Source: [Clostridium] symbiosum (GTDB taxonomy: Bacteria > Bacillota > Clostridia > Lachnospirales > Lachnospiraceae). Taken from it: 64,000 bases of DNA. The notes under the pieces were generated by a model, which saw only the letters and a program-made list of their open reading frames with translations, made no database searches and was not told where the DNA came from. Positions 1 to 8,941 of this stretch are shown one piece after another. The first letter of the stretch is position 1. Each line of letters starts with the position of its first letter. The stretch spans positions 4,086,001-4,150,000 of the forward strand of contig CP143946.1 in NCBI GenBank assembly GCA_036419695.1, given 5' to 3'. The translations under genes were made by a program, and so were the position numbers.

Positions 1-270
1 ATAGTCGAATTCATTATAACCGCTTAATATAATAATTTTCGTCTGGGGCAGCGCCTTTTTCACAAGACGGCTGAGTTCCAGTCCGTCCATGAACGGCATC
101 TTCACGTCGGTCACAAGAATGTCCGGTTCCGTCTTTAAAATAAGAGGATAGGCATACTCTCCATCCCCCGCTTCCCCCACAAATTCGAATCCGTTGGCAT
201 TCCAGTCGATATTGTCACGTATCCCGCGGCGTATGATGGCCTCGTCCTCTACTAAGAATACTTTTATCAT
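1..270 (-). CDS. YesN-type response regulator, N-terminal part (cut by window edge)
   Basis: The 90 visible residues are a CheY-like receiver domain: MIKVFLVEDEAIIRRGI at the start, an acidic pair near residues 9-10, the phospho-acceptor Asp in ILVTDVKMPFMDG (about residue 55), and IIILSGYNEFDY at the cut edge. The opening and the GYNEFDY ending are typical of the YesN/AraC-type regulators that pair with YesM-like sensor kinases in Firmicutes, where an AraC-type DNA-binding domain follows; that part lies outside the window. The start is the ATG at 270, preceded by a purine-rich GGGGGGAATT. It reads away from the repeat at 411. The target genes cannot be told from here. Confidence 0.85.
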   Translation of the reverse strand, partial: MIKVFLVEDEAIIRRGIRDNIDWNANGFEFVGEAGDGEYAYPLILKTEPDILVTDVKMPFMDGLELSRLVKKALPQTKIIILSGYNEFDY

Positions 271-410
271 AATTCCCCCCTGTGGCAGGCCCGGCTGGGG
301 CCTGGTATGATGTTTAAGCAGATGTTATAAATGCGTCCCATGTGTCTGGATGCATGTATTATTTTTTACATCATATCATATGAAGGGAGGAATTGCCAGA
401 TAAGGAAATA

Positions 411-1176
411 GGGATTTAATTGAGATGCGAGGACGCCTCTGTAAGACGGCGGACGGGGGAGTGGGAGGGTGTGTATGAGTCTTCAGTCCCGGTTGGTAGA
501 TTGTCGTGAGGGAGAATCCGGAGAAAAAAATTCCTGCGGGGACTCGCTCCCGCTGGTGAAGCGCGCAGCGGATGCTAAGCTCGGAAAAAGCATTCTCGCT
601 AAGCACCGGCGGGCTTCAAGGTCCCCTTCGGAAAGTTTTTCTCCTCCTTCCCCGGGCAGGTTGTCGACGGGACTGAAGACTCAGCCAAGGAGATTGCCCC
701 GTCCGCCGGCTTCAGGGGCTGACTGTCTCTTCCGTCAAGTGCGGAGGGAGGTCTTGTCGCGGCCACTATGTAGTCGTGAACCTTTTACCTTTTGAAGGTA
801 TTTCGGATTGAATTCGAGGTAATGTAGTGGCAGCGACAATACCTCCCCCTTTGAAGGAATAAGAACAAATCAGCGGCCGCAGGCCGGGGTTCGGGATGGC
901 GAAAACCTTCGCGTCTTCAGTCCCGTCGAAAACCTGCCCGGGGAAGGAAGGAGAAAACTTTCCGAAGGGGACCTTGGAATCCGCCGGTGCTTGATGAGGT
1001 TTTACCGAATCTAGCATCCGCTGCGTATTCCACAAGCGGGAGCGAGTCCCCGTAGGAATTTTTTCTCCTGGATTCCCCCTCACCACAACCTACAGCCCGG
1101 GACTGAAGACTCACAACCTCCCCTCACCATCCCGCCCCCCGGCCGTCCCGGCGGCGTTCTCATCTCCTCTCAAAAA
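411..1176. repeat. Composite palindromic repeat I (hairpin cores 477-682 and 912-1112)
   Basis: This is one of three composites of the same dispersed family (others at 14858-17576 and 44252-45149). It starts GGGATTTAATTGAG at 411 and ends, read inward from the other side, GGGATTTTTTGAGAGG, giving imperfect terminal inverted repeats. Inside are two hairpin units of about 205 bp in opposite orientation, each bounded by GTCTTCAGTCCCG and its complement. The linker between the units (about 780-900) is shorter here than in the other composites. The right end overlaps the last codons and stop of the HAD gene at 1160. Reading frames through the unit are by-products of the DNA repeat and are not called as genes. 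The type of element is inferred. Confidence 0.85.
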
Positions 1177-1813
1177 ATCCCCCGGCCTCACCCAGATTCC
1201 CAATCACCCGGTAACATTTTGCCCTGAGCGCATCATCCGGCCACGTCAAATCCGGCACCATAACGGGAATACAGCCTGCGCGTGACGCCGCCTCAATCCC
1301 ATTTGAGCTGTCCTCGAAGACCATCGTTCTGCTGCAATCCGTGCCCAGGCACTCCGCCGTCCTGATGAAAATATCCGGCCACGGCTTTGCGTGCTCCACC
1401 TCGTCCCCGCAGACTATCACATTAAAATACTCCCGGATACCGGCGTTTTCCAGATTGGACAATGCCGTCTGCCGGCTGCTTCCGGTGGCGACGCCCATGG
1501 GGATTCTCTTATTTTTCAGAATTTCCAACAGCTGGTAAAGTCCCGGTTTGACCGGTATTCCCAGTTCTCTTATCCTGTCTTCGGCATATTTAAGCCGTAT
1601 CTGAAGAGCCTGCTCGTAGTCGAAATTCCCGCCGTAGCGCGCTTTGAATTTCCGTTTTGCATCCTCACGGTTGCAGCCCCTGATTCCGGCCACCATTTCT
1701 TCGCCGACAGGATATCCAAGTATCCTGCCGGCTTTTTTCCAGCCCTCCAGTCCGAGCCGTTCCGTGTCGAACATCAGGCCGTCCATATCAAATATTACGC
1801 CTTCTATTATCAT
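1160..1813 (-). CDS. HAD superfamily hydrolase, beta-phosphoglucomutase-like
   Basis: A 217-residue HAD subfamily IA protein. Motif I is FDMDGLMFDTE (residues 8-18, nucleophile Asp and general acid Asp), motif II is VATGSS, the motif III lysine is in EHAKPWPDIF, and motif IV is VFEDSSNGIEAA. The family includes phosphoglucomutases and sugar-phosphate phosphatases; a phosphatase acting on a sugar phosphate of the neighbouring pathway is inferred. The start ATG overlaps the stop of the upstream dehydrogenase by 4 bp, so the two are translationally coupled. Oddity: the final codons and TGA lie inside the terminal inverted repeat of composite repeat I, so the natural C-terminus may have been replaced when the repeat arrived. 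Confidence 0.9.
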   Translation of the reverse strand: MIIEGVIFDMDGLMFDTERLGLEGWKKAGRILGYPVGEEMVAGIRGCNREDAKRKFKARYGGNFDYEQALQIRLKYAEDRIRELGIPVKPGLYQLLEILKNKRIPMGVATGSSRQTALSNLENAGIREYFNVIVCGDEVEHAKPWPDIFIRTAECLGTDCSRTMVFEDSSNGIEAASRAGCIPVMVPDLTWPDDALRAKCYRVIGNLGEAGGFFERR

Positions 1814-2829
1814 AATAATGCTATCAGCTTCAGCCAGTCTCCCGGGCAGGCGTCCAGGTGGGCAATCGCCTCCGGCAGTTCCTCAAAGGAAACTGCTTTT
1901 GAAATGATGTTGGCCGCCGGAACCCTGCCGGAAGAAATCAGCTCTGCCGCCTCCACAAATTCCTTTGTCACTCCGGTCCGCGAACCGATAATCTGCAGCT
2001 CTTTTCTTGTAACCACTGCAGTGGGAAGTTCTACCGGCTTATTCGGCCAGCCGGTAAGCGCCACTCTTCCCGTGGACGCTGCATAGTCCAGCGCATTCCT
2101 GACTCCGGCCGCAGAACCCGAAACCTCGGATACACATTCCGCCATCCGTCCGCCGGTTATCTCTTTGATATAAGAAACCGCATCATCCGTCATGGAATTC
2201 ACGGTATGCGTTATACCCAAAGTCTTTGCCAGTTCCAGCCTCTGATCCACAATATCCACCATAATGGGGATTCCTCCGTAAGCCAGAGCCGCCATCCCCA
2301 CCAGCATGCCGATGGCCCCGGCTCCGATAATTGCGATGTGCTCGCCCTCTTTCAGTTTCAGGCTGTGAACCGCATGGAGTGCAATGACAAGAGGCTCGGT
2401 CACGGCCAGTTCCTCCCATGTCATGGAGTCCGGCACCTTCACCATATGGCTCAGAGGGTGTGTAAAATATCTGCTCATACTGCCCCCGGTCTGCACTCCC
2501 AGAACTTTCAGGGATTCGCAGCAGTTCGTTCTTCCCTGGGAACAGGGATAGCAGGAACCGCAGTAAAGATACGGATCCAGGACGACCCGGTCGCCCTTTC
2601 TGATCCCATAGGAATTTCCTTCCTCCACCTCCGTGACAATCCCGGCCGTTTCATGCCCTATCACAAGAGGATATGATACGTTCGGACTCTTTCCCGCATA
2701 GGCGTGGACATCGGAACCGCAGACCCCCAGAGCCTTCACCTCGATGACCGCACACCCTTCCCTCCACTCTGCATCCTGAATTTCCGCCACGCGGATTTCT
2801 CCCGGCTTATCAATCATGATTGCTTTCAT
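1810..2829 (-). CDS. Zinc-dependent medium-chain dehydrogenase (sugar alcohol/aldonate type)
   Basis: A 339-residue MDR-family oxidoreductase. The N-terminal domain carries the catalytic zinc ligands in GVCGSDVHAY (Cys near 37) and GHETAG (His-Glu near 60), and a structural-zinc loop YCGSCYPCSQGRTNCC with four cysteines near 90-105. A Rossmann fold follows with IIGAGAIGMLVG near 170. It resembles sorbitol, L-threonine and L-galactonate/L-gulonate 5-dehydrogenases (LgoD type); the exact substrate cannot be told. The start has AAGGAAGG upstream. It is the first of two minus-strand genes ending at repeat I and is probably part of sugar-acid cluster 1, with about 160 bp to the upstream SDR gene. 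Confidence 0.88.
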   Translation of the reverse strand: MKAIMIDKPGEIRVAEIQDAEWREGCAVIEVKALGVCGSDVHAYAGKSPNVSYPLVIGHETAGIVTEVEEGNSYGIRKGDRVVLDPYLYCGSCYPCSQGRTNCCESLKVLGVQTGGSMSRYFTHPLSHMVKVPDSMTWEELAVTEPLVIALHAVHSLKLKEGEHIAIIGAGAIGMLVGMAALAYGGIPIMVDIVDQRLELAKTLGITHTVNSMTDDAVSYIKEITGGRMAECVSEVSGSAAGVRNALDYAASTGRVALTGWPNKPVELPTAVVTRKELQIIGSRTGVTKEFVEAAELISSGRVPAANIISKAVSFEELPEAIAHLDACPGDWLKLIALL

Positions 2830-2990
2830 TGTATATTACCTTCCTTTATATCGCCCATTTCACCATAATGTCCCGCTGAATTTCCCGTCCGGCATGAAGT
2901 TTTCGCCTGGCATGAAGTTCCCGTCCGGCATCATCACACGCGCTGCCGTGCATGGCAAAATATGTTTTAAGTTTCCTCCGCCCCGGCAGT

Positions 2991-3839
2991 TTATACACCG
3001 CTGTAGGCCGTATATCCCCCGTCCACCGGAAGAATGGCGCCGGTAATAAACGATGCGGCCTCATCATCCAACAGAAACAGCAGCGCTCCCGACAGCTCTT
3101 CCGGTTTCCCCAGACGCTTCATCGGGGTTCCCTCAATAATCTTATTAAGGCGTGCAGTCGGCGTCACCCCATCTTTTTCATAGAACAGGGCCTGTGTCTG
3201 GTTGGTAGATAAAAAGCCGGGGGCAATGGCGTTGACGCGTATCGATGTCTCTGCAAAATAGGTGGCAAGCCACTTCGTAAAGTTGCCGACCGCTTCTTTT
3301 GCCGCCGCATAGGCCGGGATTTTCGTCAGAGGAAGGAAGGTGTTTACCGATGCAATATTGATAATATTACATGGTTCTTCTCCAAGCATATCCGCCGCGA
3401 ATTCCTGGGTTGTCAGAAATGCGCCCGTAAAATTCAGGTCGAAAACAAACTTCCAGCTCTCTTTATCTATATCAAAAAACGTCTTTTCATGTCCCATCTG
3501 GCATGGTCTGAATCCCTCGCTGTCCGTTGTCGCCCTGGGATTGTTGCCTCCCGCCCCGTTGATCAGAATCCGGCAGGGGCCAAAGGCACGCGTTACAAGC
3601 CCGTGCGCCTCTTTTAAGCTGTCCGCAGACAAAACATCGCATCCGACTGCCAGCGCAGTCCCGCCTTCGGCCGCTATCTCATCCGCCACTTTTTCCGCGG
3701 CCGCCTCGTTAATATCAAGCACAGCCACGTTGGCACCGGCCGCCGCCAGCACCTTTGCCATATATCCGCAGATAACGCCTCCGGCTCCCGTAATGACGGC
3801 AGTTTTCCCTGACAGCGATACATTTAATGTAAGTTTCAT
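2991..3839 (-). CDS. SDR oxidoreductase, D-mannonate/fructuronate oxidoreductase-like
   Basis: A 282-residue short-chain dehydrogenase. The nucleotide-binding motif is ITGAGGVICGYMA (residues 16-28), an acidic residue in AVLDINEA suggests NAD(H), and NGAGGNNPRAT follows (about 93). The catalytic residues are Ser in NIASVNTF and the Tyr-x-x-x-Lys of AYAAAKEAV, and the C-terminus is the usual GAILPVDGGY. The insertion after NNPRATT and the overall pattern match the SDR-type D-mannonate oxidoreductase of Bacillus (YjmF/UxuB). Such enzymes interconvert a hexonate and its keto form. RBS GAGGAGG precedes the ATG. The TRAP genes lie directly upstream in the same orientation (31 bp gap), so the substrate is probably a sugar acid taken up by them; this is inference. 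Confidence 0.87.
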   Translation of the reverse strand: MKLTLNVSLSGKTAVITGAGGVICGYMAKVLAAAGANVAVLDINEAAAEKVADEIAAEGGTALAVGCDVLSADSLKEAHGLVTRAFGPCRILINGAGGNNPRATTDSEGFRPCQMGHEKTFFDIDKESWKFVFDLNFTGAFLTTQEFAADMLGEEPCNIINIASVNTFLPLTKIPAYAAAKEAVGNFTKWLATYFAETSIRVNAIAPGFLSTNQTQALFYEKDGVTPTARLNKIIEGTPMKRLGKPEELSGALLFLLDDEAASFITGAILPVDGGYTAYSGV

Positions 3840-3870
3840 TCTCTATCCTCCTCTTTCATTGCATCGGTGA

Positions 3871-5145
3871 TTAGAACAGCAGCCTTGGAAGCGCCAGTGA
3901 GATTTGGGGGACGAAAATCAGCAGAAGAATTACCACACAGATAATTCCCAGGTACGGCGCCAGATATTGAAGGGCATCCTTCATCTTCGCCTTTGCAATT
4001 CCCATGGTAATAAACAGCACGCCTCCAACCGGCGGAGTCACTCCCGCATAGACAAGGGTGATAACCATAATCAGGGCAAACTGGATAGAATCGATTCCAT
4101 ACTGTGCGGCTACCGGCATCAGAATCGGCGCACAGATGATCGTCGCGGACAATGTCTCAATAAACATCCCGACAAACAGTAAAAACAGAACTAAAAGTAT
4201 CATGATGATGTATTTATTATCCGTCAAACCGGTGAGGAATGTGATAATCATTTTCGGAAATTTCTCGTAAGCCACAAGCCAGCTGAAGATCGAAGCTCCC
4301 GCCACAATCAGAAGGGCCATCCCCGTCATTGAAGCCGCCTTAAGGAAAATCCTCGGAAGATCCCGGTAAGTAAATTCTTTGTATACAAACATGCCGATGA
4401 TAAGGGCATACACGACTGCAATCGCTCCCGACTCCGTAGGGGTGAATACGCCTGAAACAATTCCGCCGATAATAATGAGGGGCATGATAATTGCCAGGAC
4501 GCCGTCTTTAATCGCCGTCATCCTCTCCTTAAAGGGAACGCGTTCCCCTCCCTGTATCCCCAGATGTTTGGCATAAAAATATGTCACAACCGCAACGCCG
4601 AGGCCGATAATCAGTCCCGGAATAACGCCGGCCATAAAGCACTCGCCGATGGAAAGGCCCGTTAAAGAACAGTAGATAATCATCGTCAGGCTGGGCGGGA
4701 TAATCGGTCCCAGGGAACCGGCGCAGGCCTGGATTACCGCCGCGAGTCCGCGGGGATATCCGTTTTTAAGCATCGAAGGAATCAGCATGGAACCGACAGC
4801 AGCCGTATCGGCGGCGGCCGAGCCGGACACTCCGGCAAACAATACGCTGGTGCCGATATCCACCATACCGATACCGCCGGTGATATGGCCTACAAATGCC
4901 TTTGCAATATTTACAAGGCGTTTGGAGATGCCGCCCGCCTCCATCAGTTCGCCGGAAAGCATGAAAAAGGGGATTGCCATCAGGCTGAATGAGTTGATGG
5001 AAGAAAACAGTTTCTGTGCCACCAGCATCGATGAAATCTTATCATCCATGAAAATCGCAACTACAGAGCCGAGGCCGAGTGAAAATGCAATCGGCACTCC
5101 CAGCATTAAAAGCACGAAAAACAGTATAAATGCCGTTACTAACAT
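3871..5145 (-). CDS. dctM: TRAP transporter large permease DctM (cluster 1)
   Basis: A 424-residue, highly hydrophobic protein with about 12 membrane segments and the DctM hallmarks: PFFMLSGELMEAGGISKRLV near 58-80, GSAAADTAAVGSMLIPSM near 108-125, GPIIPPSLTMIIY, FTPTESGAIAVVYAL and TPPVGGVLF. DctM forms the transport channel of the Na-coupled tripartite carrier together with DctQ and the solute receptor DctP. It overlaps the upstream dctQ by 7 bp. It is one of two TRAP systems in the window; the pair at 25455-28397 has its own kinase and aldolase. The substrate is probably a C4-C6 sugar acid, inferred from the neighbouring dehydrogenases. Confidence 0.95.
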   Translation of the reverse strand: MLVTAFILFFVLLMLGVPIAFSLGLGSVVAIFMDDKISSMLVAQKLFSSINSFSLMAIPFFMLSGELMEAGGISKRLVNIAKAFVGHITGGIGMVDIGTSVLFAGVSGSAAADTAAVGSMLIPSMLKNGYPRGLAAVIQACAGSLGPIIPPSLTMIIYCSLTGLSIGECFMAGVIPGLIIGLGVAVVTYFYAKHLGIQGGERVPFKERMTAIKDGVLAIIMPLIIIGGIVSGVFTPTESGAIAVVYALIIGMFVYKEFTYRDLPRIFLKAASMTGMALLIVAGASIFSWLVAYEKFPKMIITFLTGLTDNKYIIMILLVLFLLFVGMFIETLSATIICAPILMPVAAQYGIDSIQFALIMVITLVYAGVTPPVGGVLFITMGIAKAKMKDALQYLAPYLGIICVVILLLIFVPQISLALPRLLF

Positions 5146-5639
5146 ACGCCTGCCCCCTCTCCTTCTTCCTCGCGCGTCCCATTCAGATGAACCAGATAAT
5201 AACTTATCTGCTCAAAAAACATCAGGACGCCGCCAATCGGGATTGCCGCGCACACAACAGCCATGGGCCAGTGCATGATGGGGGAACTCTCCGCCATCTG
5301 GGTCTGGCAGACCAGAACGCCCAGATATGTCATGCATATAAGAAAGACCGCAGACGCCGCGCAGACAATGGTAAACATCACCTTCCAGCTTTTCCCTTTA
5401 CATGATTCCAGCAGCAAATCAAAACATACGTTTCTCCCTTCCCGGATTGTGATGGAACCTCCCAGATAAACCAGCCAGACAAATGCAAACCTGGCCAGCT
5501 CGTCTGCCCACCGGATCGAAGATCCGGCGACATAACGGGCCACTACCTGGGCAAACACAACTGCAACCACCACCATAAACAGAAACGTCACGATAATATT
5601 GGTAATTTTCCGCATTGCATCTGAAATTTTATTTAACAC
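5139..5639 (-). CDS. dctQ: TRAP transporter small permease DctQ (cluster 1)
   Basis: About 166 residues with four membrane segments, including IIVTFLFMVVVAVVFAQVVARYV and the DctQ signature WADELARFAFVWLVYLGG, followed by REGRNVCFDLL. DctQ bridges the receptor and the DctM channel. No ATG gives the whole domain. I chose the GTG at 5639 because GGGGGAAACGCT stands at good spacing in front of it; a GTG at 5663 (8 more residues) is the alternative. The 3' end overlaps dctM by 7 bp, indicating coupling. Confidence 0.9.
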   Translation of the reverse strand: MLNKISDAMRKITNIIVTFLFMVVVAVVFAQVVARYVAGSSIRWADELARFAFVWLVYLGGSITIREGRNVCFDLLLESCKGKSWKVMFTIVCAASAVFLICMTYLGVLVCQTQMAESSPIMHWPMAVVCAAIPIGGVLMFFEQISYYLVHLNGTREEEGEGAGVC

Positions 5640-5676
5640 AGCGTTTCCCCCTTTCCCCGACACTTCCTTCCGATTG

Positions 5677-6765
5677 TTATTTCAGGCTCTGAATCTTATC
5701 ATAAACATCCTGCAGGCTGTTATCTGCGATAAACTTCTGAAGATAAGGGCCAGCCGCCTCTTTAAACGGCGCCAGATCCACCTCTGTAATCTGAACCCCC
5801 TCGTCTTCCAGCTTCTTCATGGAATCCTCAAACAATGTGTCTGTGTACTCCAGGAATTTGTCCTGAGCCATCACGGAAACTTCATCGATAACCTGTTTCT
5901 GGGCATCCGAGAGATCGTCGTAGACCTTCTGGCTCATGGAGTATGCGGTAAACGTAAATACATGCTTTGTCTGTACGTAGTTCTGGGCAACCTCATAGAA
6001 CTTCTGTAAGTAAACGTATTCCGGATGTCCCTCCAGCCCGTCGGCAACGCCGGTCTGAACAGCGGTATATGCCTCGCCGGATGGGATAACCGTCGGGTTT
6101 GCACCGAATGCTTCAAAGGCGGCGATTGTATGGGGTGCCTCCGGGGTACGCATAATCAGTCCTTTAAATCCGTCAAAACTGTTGACATTCTTGTCCTTTA
6201 CCAGGGAACTCCTAAAATACAGCGGCTGAATGCTCAGCACGTGGAAACCGCCTTTTTCCGACATCTTGTCACGGATAAAAGAAAGTACTTCCTCATCCTT
6301 TACCATTTTAACCGCCTGTTCCCTTGAATCAATCAGATACGGCATATCGAACAGGGCGCCGGCCGGATCATAGTTTGCAAAAAGAGCCGTGTCGGAAAGG
6401 GCAATGTCAAGCGTTCCCTGGGACAGGGCCGACAGCGCATCGGCCTGGCCGAACAGCTGGCCGTTGGCGTAGATGTCCACCTTCATTTTTCCTCCGCTCA
6501 ACTGGTTAACCGCGTCGGCAAATGCCTCCGCATAAACATGGTTGGAATCATCCTCGGAACAGTGATGGGACAGGGTCAACGTCAACTCCTCCACACCGTC
6601 CACCGGCGTTACATCCGATCCCGTTTGAGACGTTTCCGTCTTTTCCTTATCCTGTTCCGTAGTCTTTGCATTGCCGGATGTCCCGGCGCTGCCTCCGCAC
6701 GCGGTCAGAGAAACCGCCATAGCCGCTGCCAAAACAATGCCTGTGAATTTTTTCATTTTTCTCAT
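5677..6765 (-). CDS. dctP: TRAP transporter solute-binding lipoprotein DctP (cluster 1)
   Basis: About 362 residues. The N-terminus MRKMKKFTGIVLAAAMAVSL ends in LTACGG, a lipobox that anchors the receptor outside the cell; an acidic/Thr-rich linker follows (25-60). The mature part has the DctP pattern: LTLSHHCSEDDSNHVYAEAF, the IYANGQLFGQADAL segment, GLIMRTPEAPHTIAAFEAFG with the Arg that normally grips the substrate carboxylate, and GLEGHPEYVYLQKFYEV. I place the start at 6765 because AAAGGAGAA lies just upstream; a longer in-frame extension has no RBS and would bury the signal peptide. It lies 31 bp downstream of the kinase gene, in the same operon. Confidence 0.93.
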   Translation of the reverse strand: MRKMKKFTGIVLAAAMAVSLTACGGSAGTSGNAKTTEQDKEKTETSQTGSDVTPVDGVEELTLTLSHHCSEDDSNHVYAEAFADAVNQLSGGKMKVDIYANGQLFGQADALSALSQGTLDIALSDTALFANYDPAGALFDMPYLIDSREQAVKMVKDEEVLSFIRDKMSEKGGFHVLSIQPLYFRSSLVKDKNVNSFDGFKGLIMRTPEAPHTIAAFEAFGANPTVIPSGEAYTAVQTGVADGLEGHPEYVYLQKFYEVAQNYVQTKHVFTFTAYSMSQKVYDDLSDAQKQVIDEVSVMAQDKFLEYTDTLFEDSMKKLEDEGVQITEVDLAPFKEAAGPYLQKFIADNSLQDVYDKIQSLK

Positions 6766-6796
6766 GTTTTTTCTCCTTTTATTTTTACTCTTTATT

Positions 6797-7813
6797 TTAG
6801 GCTCTCGCCACCATCTCGCCGTACTCGTCTTTGCATTTCCTGATAAAAGCCATGAGCGCTTCGGCGCTCGGCATATCAGCGCTGCAGGCATGGCTCGCCA
6901 CCAGCATGGCCGCTTCGGCACTGCCCATCTCCAGGCAGTCAATCAGTTCCTTTCCCTCTAAAAGCCCGTACAAAAATGCCGCTGCATAGCCGTCGCCGCC
7001 GCCAAAGCCTTTTAATGCCTTGACCGGGAACGGTTTGATTGAATAGCTGTTGCCATCGTAGGCATAGGCCGTGGAACCTTCCCTGCCGTGTTTGATTACG
7101 ACAATTCTTGCCCCTTTTGCACACCAGGCCTCGGCCGTCTCCACATCTGTTCTCCCCGGGGCAATCAGGCTTTCCGTCAGGTCATATTCCTCGCGTGAGC
7201 CGAGAATGATATCTGCCTGGGATGCAACCGCCGAATAGTAAATCGCGATTTCATCATGGTTCTTCCAGTTGTAAGCCCTGTAATCGATATCAAAAATAAC
7301 AGGAACCTGATTTTTCTTAGCCAGGGAAACCGCCTTTAACGCCGCCTCCCGGGAAGGTGAAGCCGCCAGCGCCGTTCCGGAAATCAAAATCGCTTTTGTG
7401 CTCTTTATGTATTCTTCATCGATGTCCTCCACACTGAGTTGAAGATCCGCGATACAGTTGCGGTACATTAGAATACTGCTTTCCGTCGGGCTGAGAATCT
7501 CGGTAAACGTAAGCCCCAGCTTTTCTCCATTCCGGCACCTTGAAATATGGGAGGTGTCAATCCCCTCATTTTCAAAATAGCGTTCTACGAAAGTGCCGAA
7601 CTGGTCATCGGATACCTTTGAGAAAAATCCAATCTTTTTTCCCAGCCTCGCCATCCCCACCGCGATATTGGCAGGGGATCCTCCCACGTACTTTTTGAAG
7701 GTCTCACTCTCATAAAGCGGTTTGTTATAATCCAGAGGGTTAAAGTCAATCGCAACGCGTCCTAAAAGGATCAAATCATACTTCCTGCTCTCATCAAATG
7801 TAACATACTTCAT
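6797..7813 (-). CDS. PfkB-family kinase, IolC-like (2-keto-3-deoxy sugar acid kinase)
   Basis: 338 residues. The N-terminal part follows Bacillus IolC (5-dehydro-2-deoxygluconokinase) closely: LGRVAIDFNPLDYNKPL, YVGGSPANIAVGMARLGKK, DDQFGTFVERY, TEILSPTESSILMYRN, LISGTALAASPSREAALKAV and DYRAYNWKNHDE. The C-terminal PfkB motif is GFGGGDGYAAAFLYG, with the catalytic base Asp; the usual A-G-D-S reads G-G-D-G here. The enzyme would phosphorylate a keto-deoxy sugar acid before the aldolase encoded 56 bp upstream. No other inositol genes are present, so true inositol catabolism is not supported. RBS GGGAGGAGAAG precedes ATG. Confidence 0.9.
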   Translation of the reverse strand: MKYVTFDESRKYDLILLGRVAIDFNPLDYNKPLYESETFKKYVGGSPANIAVGMARLGKKIGFFSKVSDDQFGTFVERYFENEGIDTSHISRCRNGEKLGLTFTEILSPTESSILMYRNCIADLQLSVEDIDEEYIKSTKAILISGTALAASPSREAALKAVSLAKKNQVPVIFDIDYRAYNWKNHDEIAIYYSAVASQADIILGSREEYDLTESLIAPGRTDVETAEAWCAKGARIVVIKHGREGSTAYAYDGNSYSIKPFPVKALKGFGGGDGYAAAFLYGLLEGKELIDCLEMGSAEAAMLVASHACSADMPSAEALMAFIRKCKDEYGEMVARA

Positions 7814-7869
7814 TTTCTTCTCCTCCCGCCTTCCGGCGCGCCTGAACTCTCTGAATCCGGCGCCGCCGC

Positions 7870-8700
7870 TTACTGGTTATTAAATACTGAGATACACTTT
7901 TTGACATTGTTGTATACATAGCGCACCATCTGTTCATTCAGTTCAAAATAATTGTGTTCTCCGTTTCCGGCCAGATAATCGGCCGCCCCTTTTGTCATGG
8001 CGTCAAAATTGGCCGTGGCAATATTGATTTTACGGATTCCGCAGTGAATCGCTTCCCGGAACTGCTCATCCGTGATTCCCGTGCCTCCATGCAGCACCAG
8101 AGGGATATCCACTCTGCCCGCAATGTCACGGAGCACATCAAAATTCAGCTTTGGGATTCCTTTGTAATGGCCGTGTGCATTGCCGATCGCGATCGCCAGG
8201 GCATCCATCTTCGCCTCATGGGCAAATCTCTCCGCCTCCGCCGCATCCGTATACAGAACCTGATGTTCTCCATTACCCTCATTTCCTCCCACCACTCCCA
8301 GCTCCGCTTCCACCGTGGCGCCGTATGGCCCGGCCGCCTCCGCTATCAGATTGGTGAGACGGATATTCTCTTCAAGCGGCCCGTCGGAACCGTCAAACAT
8401 AACGGAGGTAAATCCGTAATCCAGCGTTTTCTTTATCATCTCCGGAGACTTTCCGTGATCCAGATGGACGGCGATTCTGACTCCGGCCGTTCTGGCCGCC
8501 TCCACCATCATGGGGGCAATGTATTCGACCGGCGAATACCCCATCCTCTTTTCCGCAACCTGCAGGATTACCGGTGTATCCATCTCCTCCGCCGCCTGGA
8601 TTACTCCCATTACGCTTTCCATATTGGCAACATTAAAGCCACCGACGGCTCTTCCGTTCTCATCTGCCTCCGCCAGCAATTCTTTCATCGTGCATATCAC
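7870..8700 (-). CDS. Class II fructose-bisphosphate-type aldolase (IolJ/KbaY-like)
   Basis: 276 residues of the zinc-dependent class II aldolase family. Visible are HLDHGKS (catalytic Asp and zinc His, residues 79-85), FDGSDGPLEENI, EAELGVVGGNEG, zinc His in GNAHGHYKG and LVLHGGTGI, and the phosphate-binding KINIATANFDAM. It cleaves a phosphorylated ketose or keto-deoxy acid into two small units. Beside an IolC-like kinase it most resembles IolJ. The start is GTG at 8700 with GGAGGGGGAATT in front. It is the promoter-proximal gene of the run aldolase-kinase-dctP-dctQ-dctM-SDR, and the AT-rich stretch upstream carries DeoR-like operator motifs. Confidence 0.92.
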   Translation of the reverse strand: MICTMKELLAEADENGRAVGGFNVANMESVMGVIQAAEEMDTPVILQVAEKRMGYSPVEYIAPMMVEAARTAGVRIAVHLDHGKSPEMIKKTLDYGFTSVMFDGSDGPLEENIRLTNLIAEAAGPYGATVEAELGVVGGNEGNGEHQVLYTDAAEAERFAHEAKMDALAIAIGNAHGHYKGIPKLNFDVLRDIAGRVDIPLVLHGGTGITDEQFREAIHCGIRKINIATANFDAMTKGAADYLAGNGEHNYFELNEQMVRYVYNNVKKCISVFNNQ

Positions 8701-8835
8701 AATTCCCCCTCCTGTTCTCTCCCGACTGTTTCTTTCACTTTTTGCCCTGCTTTCTCCTTCTGCTCTTCCGGCAGAGCCGCATCATTTCTTTTCCATGTCT
8801 TCTTGACATTTTATGATGTGTTTTTGATTTATTTA

Positions 8836-8941
8836 TTGTTATTTTATGATTCAATGTTAGCATCTTCTCAACTTTCAGTCAATAGTCATTTACATTTTTA
8901 TTAATTATGCAGATTTTTTCCATGTTTTATTGTGCGTTTTG
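8836..8941. promoter_or_regulatory. Candidate DeoR operator motifs before the aldolase operon
   Basis: The 456-bp gap 8701-9156 is AT-rich up to about 8960. It contains TTGTTATTTTATG (8836-8848) and TTTTATTGTGCGTTTTG (8925-8941). The same two word types occur between the alcohol dehydrogenase and the DeoR gene (10357-10451). Shared words in both control regions suggest sites for the DeoR protein encoded at 10520. Inferred from word sharing only. Confidence 0.45.

Noticed and set aside
469..795. Open frames across the palindromic repeats starting MSLQSR... (also 917-1114, 14916-15119, 44700-45059)
   Set aside because: They look conserved only because the DNA element is conserved; the frames shift and break between copies, have no RBS and run through inverted arms.
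1180..2090. Plus-strand frames opposite the HAD and dehydrogenase genes
   Set aside because: They lie entirely antisense to well-supported enzymes with intact motifs.
6797..8700. Inositol catabolic operon (iolC plus iolJ-like)
   Set aside because: No iolB, iolD, iolE or iolG nearby; the kinase and aldolase are better read as part of a different sugar-acid pathway.
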